Source: a virus
DNA: 20,697 nucleotides
IMG/VR virus record: IMGVR_UViG_3300034105_003889
Location: 1-20,697 of that record
Reading direction: 5' to 3' (one strand)
Part shown: positions 13,266 through 20,166 of the stretch, in pieces
Numbering within the stretch: position 1 is the first letter of the stretch
Layout of the letters: the number at the start of each line of letters is the position of its first letter
The notes under the pieces: generated by a model
What the model was told of the DNA's origin: nothing
Database searches by the model: none
Seen by the model: the letters and a program-made list of their open reading frames with translations, nothing else
Translations under genes and position numbers: made by a program

Positions 13266-14003
13266 ATGAAGACAGTATATTCAGTTATGACTGCATTAGC
13301 AGTATCAGGAACCGCAGTTGCACAAGAAGTCGCACCTGCTCCTGCGTCCACTCAGATCGTAGATGCTTTGTCTCTTACACAGACAGTCGGCATCTATGCT
13401 AAGAATGGTTCTGCTAGTTCAGTAGCAGCATTAGATTCTACTATTGCTGCAAAGGCATTTGGATTAGATTGGCACTTCAATGTTCCAGTTTATATTTCGG
13501 ATGCTAGTGGTTACGGTTCGTTGGAACTTGGCGTTTCTTGGGATTTTCTCAAGAGTGCAGAGTTCTTGTCATCCAAGACAACTCTCAATGTTGAGGGCGG
13601 TTTGTGGATGCCAACAGGTTCAGCAGGTTATGAAACCACAGATCTCAATCCACACATCGGTTTCGGTGTGAATATGGATTGGACTAATTGGAATTTTAAT
13701 CAAACTGCTGATTACCGTTTCGTTCCCGGTAGTATGTACGATCCACTTCTTGATCGCGTTGATCAAGATGTTGTTTCTCTTGTCAGTGATATTGACTACA
13801 AGTGGAGTAAGGAACTCACTGTTGGTGTAAATATTACTCAAGAGTATTTTGATGGCGGTGGCGTTGCGCTGCTCGGTCCATCGATGAGTTGGAAGCCAGC
13901 AACTTCTGTTGATGTATCAGCAGGAATTGGTTTCCCTGTTTGGCAAGAACTCTCTGTTGAGAATTCTTGCGTTGTAAATGCTGGTGTTAGTTTTAAATTC
14001 TAA
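13266..14003 (+). CDS. Phage-encoded outer-membrane beta-barrel protein (porin-like)
   Basis: A 245-residue exported protein. Residues 1-19 are a standard signal peptide (MKTVYSVMTALAVSGTAVAQ, cleavage after AVA). The mature part is a series of amphipathic strands rich in aromatic girdle residues and Asp/Asn turns (LELGVSWDF, LNPHIGFGVNMDWTNWNF, DIDYKWSKELTVGVNIT) and ends in F-K-F, the C-terminal Phe that directs insertion by the BAM machinery. The size suggests about 10-12 strands. The specific family is not recognised. The start is fixed by AAAGGAG 7 bases upstream; the ATG at 13262 is out of frame. A perfect late promoter drives it. Possible roles are altering the infected cell surface, superinfection exclusion or a permeability change, all inferred. 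Confidence 0.8.
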   Translation: MKTVYSVMTALAVSGTAVAQEVAPAPASTQIVDALSLTQTVGIYAKNGSASSVAALDSTIAAKAFGLDWHFNVPVYISDASGYGSLELGVSWDFLKSAEFLSSKTTLNVEGGLWMPTGSAGYETTDLNPHIGFGVNMDWTNWNFNQTADYRFVPGSMYDPLLDRVDQDVVSLVSDIDYKWSKELTVGVNITQEYFDGGGVALLGPSMSWKPATSVDVSAGIGFPVWQELSVENSCVVNAGVSFKF

Positions 14004-14018
14004 GAAAGGAATATTACT

Positions 14019-14192
14019 ATGGTTACTGAAAATGAAGTTTGCGTAAAGAAGTGTTGGATGCCCGGTGGTTTTTGCTGGAAGAATGTTTGGCATTGGGCTT
14101 TCGCTCTTGCTGTTCTTCCATTCGCCGTCAAGGGCGTTGCTGTATTGGTTAATGCTGTTCACACTGTTGTGGACACTTTAGCTAGTAAGTGA
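14019..14192 (+). CDS. Small single-pass membrane protein downstream of the outer-membrane barrel
   Basis: A 57-residue protein 15 bases after the barrel gene, with a good ribosome binding site (AAGAAAGGA). The N-terminus holds Cys8, Cys12 and Cys19 (VCVKKCWMPGGFC), then one hydrophobic helix at about 26-48 (WAFALAVLPFAVKGVAVLVN), ending in a polar tail. No family is recognised. It shares the late promoter and the terminator with the barrel gene, so the two form a two-gene unit; the function is unknown. The aromatic and Cys content could fit a small inner-membrane accessory protein. Confidence 0.7.
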   Translation: MVTENEVCVKKCWMPGGFCWKNVWHWAFALAVLPFAVKGVAVLVNAVHTVVDTLASK

Positions 14193-14210
14193 TTTTACAT
14201 ATCATCTAAG

Positions 14211-14250
14211 AAAACAAACCCCTCAGTTTGACTGGGGGGTTTGTTTGTAT
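14211..14250. terminator. Bidirectional intrinsic terminator between convergent units
   Basis: AAACAAACCCC (14212-14222) pairs with GGGGTTTGTTT (14237-14247), and CAGT with ACTG inside, giving an interrupted 15-bp hairpin. Leftward, the stem is followed by TTCTT; the A/T-rich outer stem itself supplies a U-run in both directions. It separates the barrel unit from the end of the leftward operon. Confidence 0.8.
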
Positions 14251-14268
14251 AAAAATATAATAATTATT

Positions 14269-14553
14269 TTATGCGTTGATTGCGTATGATGATGCGTAAT
14301 CACAATAATGATCTATTCCGCGCAGATCTTGTTTACCACTATTCTTGTGGTGCGTTGTATTTTGCAATACCATAATCATAGCTGATTGATTTCTATTAAA
14401 CTCTAAAAGCTTTTCGTTTTCTTTATTGAGTTCAGCATTTTCTTTTTGCAACCGCTTGCGTTCATGATCGATTATAGAAATATCTTCCAAAAGTCTTTCA
14501 ACTACACTCACAGCTACTTCTGAAAAAGCTTTATTCATTTCATCACTCATCAT
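14269..14553 (-). CDS. Small coiled-coil protein
   Basis: A protein of 94 residues (95 codons). The frame extends further upstream, but I place the start at 14553 or 14550 (MMSDEMNKAFSEV), because this gives an 8-11 base overlap with the previous gene and an AAGGG ribosome binding site, whereas the longer version would overlap it by over 120 bases. The middle is a clear heptad coiled coil rich in Glu, Lys and Leu (DHERKRLQKENAELNKENEK). The C-terminus is polar. There is no known family. It is the last gene of the leftward early-type operon, before the bidirectional terminator. Confidence 0.6.
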   Translation of the reverse strand: MMSDEMNKAFSEVAVSVVERLLEDISIIDHERKRLQKENAELNKENEKLLEFNRNQSAMIMVLQNTTHHKNSGKQDLRGIDHYCDYASSYAINA

Positions 14554-14731
14554 TGCCCTTACCCCATCCTGTTCCATGTTTGTAATGATTAATAATGTCT
14601 TCTGTATATTTACCTGATGCTTTGAGTACTCTAATTTCTTCAGCAGCATCGCGACAAATATCATAAACTTCTTGGTTTACTGTACGCCATTTATCAGCCA
14701 TATTTCGTAATCTTGTTTCTACGTCTATCAT
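14543..14731 (-). CDS. Small helical hypothetical protein
   Basis: A 62-residue protein with the pattern RLRNMADKWRTVNQEVYDIC followed by RDAAEEIRVLKASG, typical of short helical phage proteins of the type that pair a damage- or growth-related early role with no known fold. The function is unknown. It overlaps the protease stop by ATGA, so translation is probably coupled, and it overlaps the coiled-coil gene start. Confidence 0.65.
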   Translation of the reverse strand: MIDVETRLRNMADKWRTVNQEVYDICRDAAEEIRVLKASGKYTEDIINHYKHGTGWGKGNDE

Positions 14732-15801
14732 AGTCTTTTATTTTGTGTCCTTCCACTTTTATTTGTGGATATTGTGGCTGGTGGTGCAACAGGTACTGGA
14801 ACATTTCGAGCCATTGTGTATGCTCCCCATGCCGCTTGTAGTTGAGCAACATCTGCTCCATCTATTTTGCCGTCTCCGTTGATATCCATGAAGATATTGT
14901 TGTTTCCCCATGCGCCGAGAAGCATTGCCAAATCTGCACCATCGACTTTACCGTCATCGTTCAAGTCTTCGATCTTAGATGACAGCATAACATGAGTTAC
15001 GGAGTAGCCGTGCGTCTTGAGTTGAGCATTGATTGCAATAATCTCAGGAGCATTCACCTGCATACCACCGTTCATCAATCCAACGAATATAGTATGTCCA
15101 CCACCATCAATGACGAATGCAGGACTGCCGGAATCGCCACCCCAAATGACTGGCCATCCGCCAGCTTGTGCGCCTTCATTGACACCATCTTTGATTGGCA
15201 TAACACCAAAGCCGCTGCACACATCAGCACTACTTACGAAAGACTTATCCATCTCCATCTTATAAGCCTTACCTTCACACTCAAAAACCCATACAGGGTG
15301 TTTAAGTGGAATATATCGCGCATCAGCGATATGATCATACACACAGACATCATCAGCAGGGAATGCTGATTCAAATTCTAATAGAGTGTGATCAGGACCA
15401 ATTGAAAAGGTTACCTTTACGACTTTGCGAGTATGTCGAGTGCCAGACTTACCTAAGAATGTGTAGGCTTCATATTCACCGACAGGGCGACCTGGTCCTC
15501 TGTAATGCTCACAAATGAGAGCATGTTTGGGTGATATGAGAACAGCAGCAGGATTGGTTGTGTTCCAGAAATTAATACTCTCCGCAATATACGGAGTGGT
15601 GAGATTGCCTCTTAGTAATTTAGAGTACTCTCGTGCAAATGCGCGGGGGCGTAAACTTACACCCGACCAATCAACTGCTGCTCCTTGACAAGCAGCATTG
15701 AATCCCTTCTGCTCACCACCAACAAGTGGTACGAGTGTTGCGGGGGCGTGGTAGGTATGAATGTCATGAAGGACGGGGTTGTAATTTTTGAGTATTGCCA
15801 T
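14728..15801 (-). CDS. Trypsin-like serine protease with two dockerin-type calcium-binding repeats
   Basis: A 357-residue protein. Residues about 40-265 look like a chymotrypsin-fold protease: H99 in ALICEHYRG (after LISPKH), a candidate D137 in GPDHTLLEFE, and the nucleophile S224 in WGGDSGSPAF. Residues 279-299 and 306-326 are near-identical dockerin/EF-hand units: DLNDDGKVDGADLAMLLGAW and DINGDGKIDGADVAQLQAAW, each with D-x-N-x-D-G-x-x-D calcium ligands. A Pro-rich tail follows. There is no signal peptide, so export by the Sec route is unlikely; virion surface or cytoplasm fits better. CATAAATA lies 7 bases before the ATG and no ribosome binding site is evident. It sits among small early-type genes. 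Dockerins bind cohesins in cellulosomes, but no cohesin is visible here. Confidence 0.82.
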   Translation of the reverse strand: MAILKNYNPVLHDIHTYHAPATLVPLVGGEQKGFNAACQGAAVDWSGVSLRPRAFAREYSKLLRGNLTTPYIAESINFWNTTNPAAVLISPKHALICEHYRGPGRPVGEYEAYTFLGKSGTRHTRKVVKVTFSIGPDHTLLEFESAFPADDVCVYDHIADARYIPLKHPVWVFECEGKAYKMEMDKSFVSSADVCSGFGVMPIKDGVNEGAQAGGWPVIWGGDSGSPAFVIDGGGHTIFVGLMNGGMQVNAPEIIAINAQLKTHGYSVTHVMLSSKIEDLNDDGKVDGADLAMLLGAWGNNNIFMDINGDGKIDGADVAQLQAAWGAYTMARNVPVPVAPPATISTNKSGRTQNKRL

Positions 15802-15808
15802 AGTCCCG

Positions 15809-15816
15809 TATTTATG
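15809..15816 (-). promoter_or_regulatory. T4-late-type promoter element (CATAAATA) before the protease gene
   Basis: Minus-strand CATAAATAC ends 7 bases before the ATG of the protease gene, in the 22-base gap after the 79-residue gene. A start site 5-6 bases downstream would give a leaderless message. It would let a virion-type gene be expressed late from within an early operon. Confidence 0.5.
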
Positions 15817-15823
15817 ACAAAAC

Positions 15824-16063
15824 TTATTGTGAGTGTCGCTCCTTCAACCAAAACTCTTCATCAGCTTCACGCTGTGCATCCTTGGCATAGAATGTCATCT
15901 TCATCTCATAGAAATCCCGTTCCTTGGTGAGAAACTGAATTCGATCCGAAGCCTCCCTCAGGAGATCGCGCACCACCTTGTGTGCGAAATCTGAGTGCTC
16001 TTCGAGACGAGCCACAAGAGTGGATGCGTCATTGATCGGTGCATTATCGTTTGTCATTGTCAT
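15824..16063 (-). CDS. Small helical hypothetical protein
   Basis: A 79-residue charged protein, predicted helical throughout (LVARLEEHSDFAHKVVRDLL, REASDRIQFLTKERDFYEMK). The style matches short phage proteins related to the 62-residue neighbour (both carry an L-x-E-A-x-D/E-R/E-I motif), so the two may be diverged copies, a weak inference. Met3 is an alternative start. The function is unknown. Confidence 0.6.
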   Translation of the reverse strand: MTMTNDNAPINDASTLVARLEEHSDFAHKVVRDLLREASDRIQFLTKERDFYEMKMTFYAKDAQREADEEFWLKERHSQ

Positions 16064-16079
16064 TGCAATTTTTTCTCTT

Positions 16080-16295
16080 TTACTTTCTAAACTTCTTCAT
16101 GAAGTCACACTTGCATTGCTTGAACTCAACATCATCTGCATGAATCAAAAGACTATCCCAATCATCACACCAATGCCATCCATCTTTGAGTTCCTCTGCT
16201 GTGAGCATGACGCTCTCATCGCCTTCAAAGGGCTGCATTAGAAAATCAAATCGCTCCTGAGTCATTCCATGTTTTACAAATTGTCCATTAGCCAT
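16080..16295 (-). CDS. Small hypothetical protein
   Basis: A 71-residue acidic protein with an aromatic-rich centre (DGWHWCDDWDSLLIHAD) and a Cys pair at the end (FKQCKCDFMKKF). No family is recognised. The start overlaps the end of the previous gene by 8 bases in the manner of coupled early phage genes. It could bind a metal through C-x-C and the nearby His, but that is not established. Confidence 0.65.
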   Translation of the reverse strand: MANGQFVKHGMTQERFDFLMQPFEGDESVMLTAEELKDGWHWCDDWDSLLIHADDVEFKQCKCDFMKKFRK

Positions 16296-16647
16296 TGGTA
16301 TTTTCCTCCTGTGCTAACTTCTGAAAAGTAGTGTGATATTTGGTGGCAATCTTTTCGTAACTCTCAGTGACAGAATTGTTAGGAATAACCATATCCTCAA
16401 CTTCTCTTCTTGCAAGATCATACAGGAGCTTATTAAGACTTCCGTCTTTAGCACCACCGCCTTCAAAGCACCATCCAATATCATGCAATATCTTCTGCCT
16501 TCGGACACTTTCCTTGTGCTTGAGTTGATCGAGTTCCTGAGCAAAATGTACAACATCCTCACGGAGTAGTTTAATCATTTGCAACAGAACATCAGTAGGC
16601 GGAACTGCATCACCATGATCGTTACCTCCGACAAATATATCAGACAT
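16288..16647 (-). CDS. Hypothetical protein of the leftward early-type operon
   Basis: A 119-residue protein with an N-terminal Gly/Asp stretch (SDIFVGGNDHGDAVPPTD), a helix with charged heptads (LLQMIKLLREDVVHFAQELD), a WCFEGGGAKDG loop and a helical C-terminus. No family is recognised. The ATG is supported by AGGAAAG upstream. Neighbours on both sides overlap or nearly abut. Confidence 0.65.
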   Translation of the reverse strand: MSDIFVGGNDHGDAVPPTDVLLQMIKLLREDVVHFAQELDQLKHKESVRRQKILHDIGWCFEGGGAKDGSLNKLLYDLARREVEDMVIPNNSVTESYEKIATKYHTTFQKLAQEENTNG

Positions 16648-16651
16648 TGAT

Positions 16652-16840
16652 TTACTTTCCTACAGTAATGGTAATCTTCTGGCAGAGTTGCAGACTCATG
16701 AGAAACAATGTACTCGCAGCAAACGTGAGCATGGCTAGAATAGCCAAGTCAAGAAGCACAGAGAATACACCCGGTGGGGGCATTAATGAGAGAGTATAAC
16801 GCATATAGGCAGGCTTGGTAGTTTTCTTTTTTGTAGTCAT
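16652..16840 (-). CDS. Small single-pass membrane protein
   Basis: A 62-residue protein with a basic cytoplasmic-looking head (MTTKKKTTKPAYMR), then one long hydrophobic helix at about 25-50 (VFSVLLDLAILAMLTFAAST, continuing LFLMSLQL). The positive-inside rule suggests the N-terminus stays in the cytoplasm. It overlaps the phosphoesterase gene by ATGA. The function is unknown; small membrane proteins in early operons often modify host processes or exclude other phages, but nothing here shows which. Confidence 0.65.
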   Translation of the reverse strand: MTTKKKTTKPAYMRYTLSLMPPPGVFSVLLDLAILAMLTFAASTLFLMSLQLCQKITITVGK

Positions 16841-17394
16841 GTGATTTCCTTGTGATGAAGTGCGGCAACGCGGTTTCGTATCTCATCGATACTTATTGGA
16901 TTATATCCGATTCTCTCTACACAGCAAGAGAAATATCTAAGATCTGTCACGCCTTCTACAAGCGTAACTTCTTCGGCATGTAGGTGAGCATGTATATTCA
17001 ACCAAAACGCATTCCTCTTGGCTCTCCATAGAGACACAGGATGAATTGGAATATGTGACAGAACTTCATTGTCGAGTTTGTGATAGGCACGAACATCTCG
17101 AAAGTACTTGGCATACTGAGCAAGAGGCAGATTATCATGGTTACCCTTGATGAGAATCTTTGAGCCATTGAGTGATCCAAGAATCTTGAGATCTTTAGGC
17201 TTAAATGCCACATCACCCATGACATACACCTTGTCACCTTTGCGAACAGTCTTGTTCCAATTTTCCATGATGACTGCATCGCCTTCTTCAGCACAAGAAT
17301 ATGGACGAACCTTTTCGCCATTTGCACGAACAAAGCGATACATGGCTTCGTGTCCGAAGTGAGTACAACCGATGAAGTATGTGCATGCGCTCAT
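16837..17394 (-). CDS. Calcineurin-like metallophosphoesterase with a replaced first metal ligand
   Basis: A 185-residue protein of the phage-type calcineurin-like phosphoesterase family. Motifs in order: GCTHFGH (residues 9-15), GDVAF (G60-D61), GNHD (84-87), SHIPIHP and NIHAHLH. In most relatives the first motif is S-D-T-H-F-G-H; here the metal-binding Asp is Cys10, a two-base codon change (TGT). The last motif has HAHLH where GHxH is usual. The other ligands are kept, so it may use one metal, have altered substrate choice, or belong to a subfamily with this Cys. The substrate (nucleotides, nucleic acid or phosphoprotein) is unknown. It overlaps both neighbours by 4 bases. Confidence 0.82.
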   Translation of the reverse strand: MSACTYFIGCTHFGHEAMYRFVRANGEKVRPYSCAEEGDAVIMENWNKTVRKGDKVYVMGDVAFKPKDLKILGSLNGSKILIKGNHDNLPLAQYAKYFRDVRAYHKLDNEVLSHIPIHPVSLWRAKRNAFWLNIHAHLHAEEVTLVEGVTDLRYFSCCVERIGYNPISIDEIRNRVAALHHKEIT

Positions 17395-17687
17395 ATGCGT
17401 TCTTTTTCAGCTGCGGAGATCATGGAATCAATTATTTTATCTGTACCAGAACAGTAAACACGAAGACTTCCAAACTTCTCCTTGATCTGGTCGACCATAA
17501 ACGGATTGGCTGGATCTTCTTTTCTGGTTGAAAGATAATCGTTGATTTTGTTTAAAAGCTTTTCGATAACAGGTAGCCATTCACCTGAACATTCTGGACC
17601 CCAGAAGTATTTGGAAGTTGTCTTGAATGTGTGTGGATACTTAGTTTTCCACGAAGAAAAAGTACTGTCGGCATCAATATATGTCAT
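17391..17687 (-). CDS. Conserved phage protein with Q-I-K-E-K-F-G-x-L-R motif
   Basis: A 98-residue protein and the first gene of the leftward operon. It has GEWLPVIEKLLNKI and DQIKEKFGSLRVYCSGTDK, then IIDSMISAAEKE. This is a widespread phage and bacterial family I recall with the pattern GW-x-P-L-I ... Q-x-K-E-K-F-G-x-L-R-F-Y ... I-x-x-A-E, often followed by a zinc-binding C-terminal part that is absent here. The function is unknown. The ATG is preceded by TATAGGAAC, a modest ribosome binding site, and a sigma70-type promoter lies about 45 bases upstream. Confidence 0.78.
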   Translation of the reverse strand: MTYIDADSTFSSWKTKYPHTFKTTSKYFWGPECSGEWLPVIEKLLNKINDYLSTRKEDPANPFMVDQIKEKFGSLRVYCSGTDKIIDSMISAAEKERI

Positions 17688-17733
17688 TTTAAAGTTCCTA
17701 TAGAGGAAAGAATATGGCTATTTCTGATTTTTA

Positions 17734-17762
17734 AGTGTAATCGAAATAACCGAGAAAGTCAA
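17734..17762 (-). promoter_or_regulatory. Sigma70-type promoter of the leftward early-type operon
   Basis: Minus-strand TTGACT (17762-17757), a 17-base spacer and TACACT (17739-17734): 5 of 6 and 4 of 6 consensus matches with ideal spacing. The predicted start is near 17727, giving a leader of about 40 bases. It lies in the 94-base gap between divergent genes and shares its -35 with the exonuclease promoter. Confidence 0.6.
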
Positions 17763-17781
17763 CACTCAATATATATTTCAT

Positions 17782-20166
17782 ATGAAAGACTTTAAAAAAC
17801 AATTAAAAGAAGGTCTTCGTGATTGGTTTGGCAATTCCAAATCAAAAGATGGAAAGCCTGGTTGGGTAAATGTCGTAACTGGTGGAAGCTGTGCAAGTGA
17901 CGAGCCGGGAGAAGGCGTTCCTAAGTGTGTTTCATCTCAAAAGAGAGCCAGTATGACAAAGGCAGAAAGAAAGTCTGCTGCACGAAGAAAGAAAGCGGCA
18001 GATCCTAATCAACAATCAAAGTCTAATGCTGCAAAACCAACGAATGTAAAAACTATGAATGAAGAATCTGACAAAAAAGGAAAAGGTAGCGGTAAAAAGG
18101 ATGCTTGCTACAGTAAAGTAAAGTCGAGATATAGCGTTTGGCCTTCTGCTTATGCTTCCGGAGCATTGGTTAAGTGTCGTAAGGTTGGCGCTGCAAATTG
18201 GGGAAATAAATCTGTAAACGAAGAACACACCATGAAAACATTTAATCAACACATAATAGAAAACGATTTGGTTTTGACATTCAACGATTATTTAAATTTC
18301 TTGATGGAGGATGTTTCTCTTCCTCAAATGCCATCAGCTGCACCTGACAAGAAGAATTGGGGATCGGTGAAGCAGGGGTTCGATGCTGTTGTGAATCCTG
18401 CAGAACAAAAGGTTCATGCAAAGGCTGGAAGAGCCATGCGAAAGACAAAGCTTCTTGGTGCCGAAGGCAGCAACCCAAAACTAGCCAAAGAGGGAATCAA
18501 TGTTCCCACCTATGCAACCAAAGGACTTTCTCTTTCTCCTTCCACTGAGTCTGGCAGAGTAAACACTTGTGCGTGTGCAACTCAGGAATGCAAAGCAGCA
18601 TGTTTGAATAAAGCTGGGCGTGGAGCAATGAACTTCACTCAAAAAGCAAGACTCAACAAAACTAATTTCATGTTGGATCACCCAAGTAAATTCATGGGAA
18701 TGTTGCACAGCGAAATTGACACACACGAAAAATCTGCTGCTAAGAATGGTAAAAAAGCTGCTGTTCGGCTCAATATAGTTTCGGACATTCCACACGAAAG
18801 TCTTCACAAAGAAGTATTCACACAACATCCAAATGTGCAGTTTTATGACTACACCAAGATAGCTTCTAGATTATATCATCCGGATGGATCAAAGAAACAA
18901 CTTCCTTCGAATTATCATCTTACTCTTTCGTCTACTGGTATTCAGGGAAAAGAACAAAATTGGAAACATGTACGGCACCATTTGAATAATGGTGGTGTTT
19001 CCGCTATGGTGTTTGCTGTGAAAGCAGGTCGTGGTGGTAAGGAAGGCGATCCGCTTCCAACACATGTACATGATGAAGAAACAGGTAAACGATATAGAGT
19101 GATTGATGGAGATTTGCACGATCATCGCCATTTGGATCATGTGTACAATGATGCTCAACCAGGCGAAGGTCTGATTGCTGGTCTTCGTATCAAAGGTGGA
19201 AAGAAAATGTTAGCGAAAGCTGGAGACTTTGCAGTTCAACCACACTCAAGTGGTATTGTAACTGTTCCGAAGGGTACAGCTGCCATTAATGAAGCCAGAG
19301 TTGATGCATACAAAGCAGCAACAAACTCAGCTGGAGAATTCGCAGGTGATATTGCACGAGCAAGTAAACCTAAATTGGATTCTGTCACTGCCGATGTTAC
19401 ACATGCTGCAAGAGCCCATTCGGCTAACAAGGTACACGCATTAATTTCCACACACCTGTCGAGTGGTCGTGGCGTTGCTGTGCATATGCAATCTACTCCT
19501 GAGTTTGGTGCAGAACACGAAGGTGATTTGAGCAGACATCATTTAGTTACCCATGATAACAAGACATACCTCGTCTCTGGCAAAAAGACAATCGAAGTAG
19601 CATCAATGAATCCATCGGCTTCTGGATTTGTTTCAATCATGCCACATGCGACAAGAGGAAAGCGATCTGTTTCTCCTATTGGTTACATTCCAGCAGGAGC
19701 GGGTGGAGCAGATTCTATAAGAACATTTGATCCAAGTAACTTAGAGAGAACCGGGTTTGGCAAGACTATGAAAATGAAAGTTCCGGGAACTATGGAACTT
19801 GATGAAGAAATCGTTCGCGGTTCCGCCGCTGCTGCAATAATGTCACGACTAAAAGGCAAACAACTTCCAACCAAGAAGGAAGCAGAAGCAGCAGAGCATA
19901 AAATTCGTATAGAACAAGAACTTGAGAAAGCTGGTCTGGGTAGAATTGGTAAGCCAAGAGAAGTCAATGAAGTACTGGATAATATAAATGATAGAATGGC
20001 GGCTAGACATATCACAAAACATTCAATTGATCAGATTGCTGCACACAAATCTATGTTGTCTAATATGGGTGTGATACCAACACACGATTTAGCTGCAAGA
20101 GCAACTCAGCAAAAGAAAAATAGAGAAAGTCTTCTTACTCGACTCAACGCTAAACTAGCAAAATGA
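17782..20166 (+). CDS. 794-residue mosaic protein with DUF5872-like, Lys/Trp-rich and GP88-like domains
   Basis: Residues 1-60 (GLRDWFG, GKPGWVNVVTGGSCASDEPG, VPKCVSSQK) resemble a viral domain I know as DUF5872. Residues about 106-145 (DACYSKVKSRYSVWPSAYAS, then GALVKCRKVGAANWGNKS) are a module repeated across marine phages. Residue 151 begins MKTFNQHIIEND, a second head-targeting-like leader, so the gene looks like two proteins joined. Residues about 240-470 match the GP88 family from mycobacteriophages: C263, C265, C270, C274, LNKAGRGAMNFTQKARLNKT, VRLNIVSDIPHE, RVIDGDLHDHRHLD and GLRIKGGKK. The function of GP88 is unknown to me; the Cys cluster suggests metal binding. Residues 480-794 are unassigned, ending in helices. 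There is no ribosome binding site at the start. Confidence 0.78.
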   Translation: MKDFKKQLKEGLRDWFGNSKSKDGKPGWVNVVTGGSCASDEPGEGVPKCVSSQKRASMTKAERKSAARRKKAADPNQQSKSNAAKPTNVKTMNEESDKKGKGSGKKDACYSKVKSRYSVWPSAYASGALVKCRKVGAANWGNKSVNEEHTMKTFNQHIIENDLVLTFNDYLNFLMEDVSLPQMPSAAPDKKNWGSVKQGFDAVVNPAEQKVHAKAGRAMRKTKLLGAEGSNPKLAKEGINVPTYATKGLSLSPSTESGRVNTCACATQECKAACLNKAGRGAMNFTQKARLNKTNFMLDHPSKFMGMLHSEIDTHEKSAAKNGKKAAVRLNIVSDIPHESLHKEVFTQHPNVQFYDYTKIASRLYHPDGSKKQLPSNYHLTLSSTGIQGKEQNWKHVRHHLNNGGVSAMVFAVKAGRGGKEGDPLPTHVHDEETGKRYRVIDGDLHDHRHLDHVYNDAQPGEGLIAGLRIKGGKKMLAKAGDFAVQPHSSGIVTVPKGTAAINEARVDAYKAATNSAGEFAGDIARASKPKLDSVTADVTHAARAHSANKVHALISTHLSSGRGVAVHMQSTPEFGAEHEGDLSRHHLVTHDNKTYLVSGKKTIEVASMNPSASGFVSIMPHATRGKRSVSPIGYIPAGAGGADSIRTFDPSNLERTGFGKTMKMKVPGTMELDEEIVRGSAAAAIMSRLKGKQLPTKKEAEAAEHKIRIEQELEKAGLGRIGKPREVNEVLDNINDRMAARHITKHSIDQIAAHKSMLSNMGVIPTHDLAARATQQKKNRESLLTRLNAKLAK

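Noticed and set aside
14551-14664. Upstream extension of the coiled-coil gene to an earlier Met
   Set aside because: It would overlap the previous gene by over 120 bases in another frame; the internal ATG with AAGGG and a short overlap is the better start.
14279-14731. Possible duplicated small genes (62- and 79-residue proteins share a short helical motif)
   Set aside because: The likeness is limited to a few charged helix residues, too little to claim a duplication.
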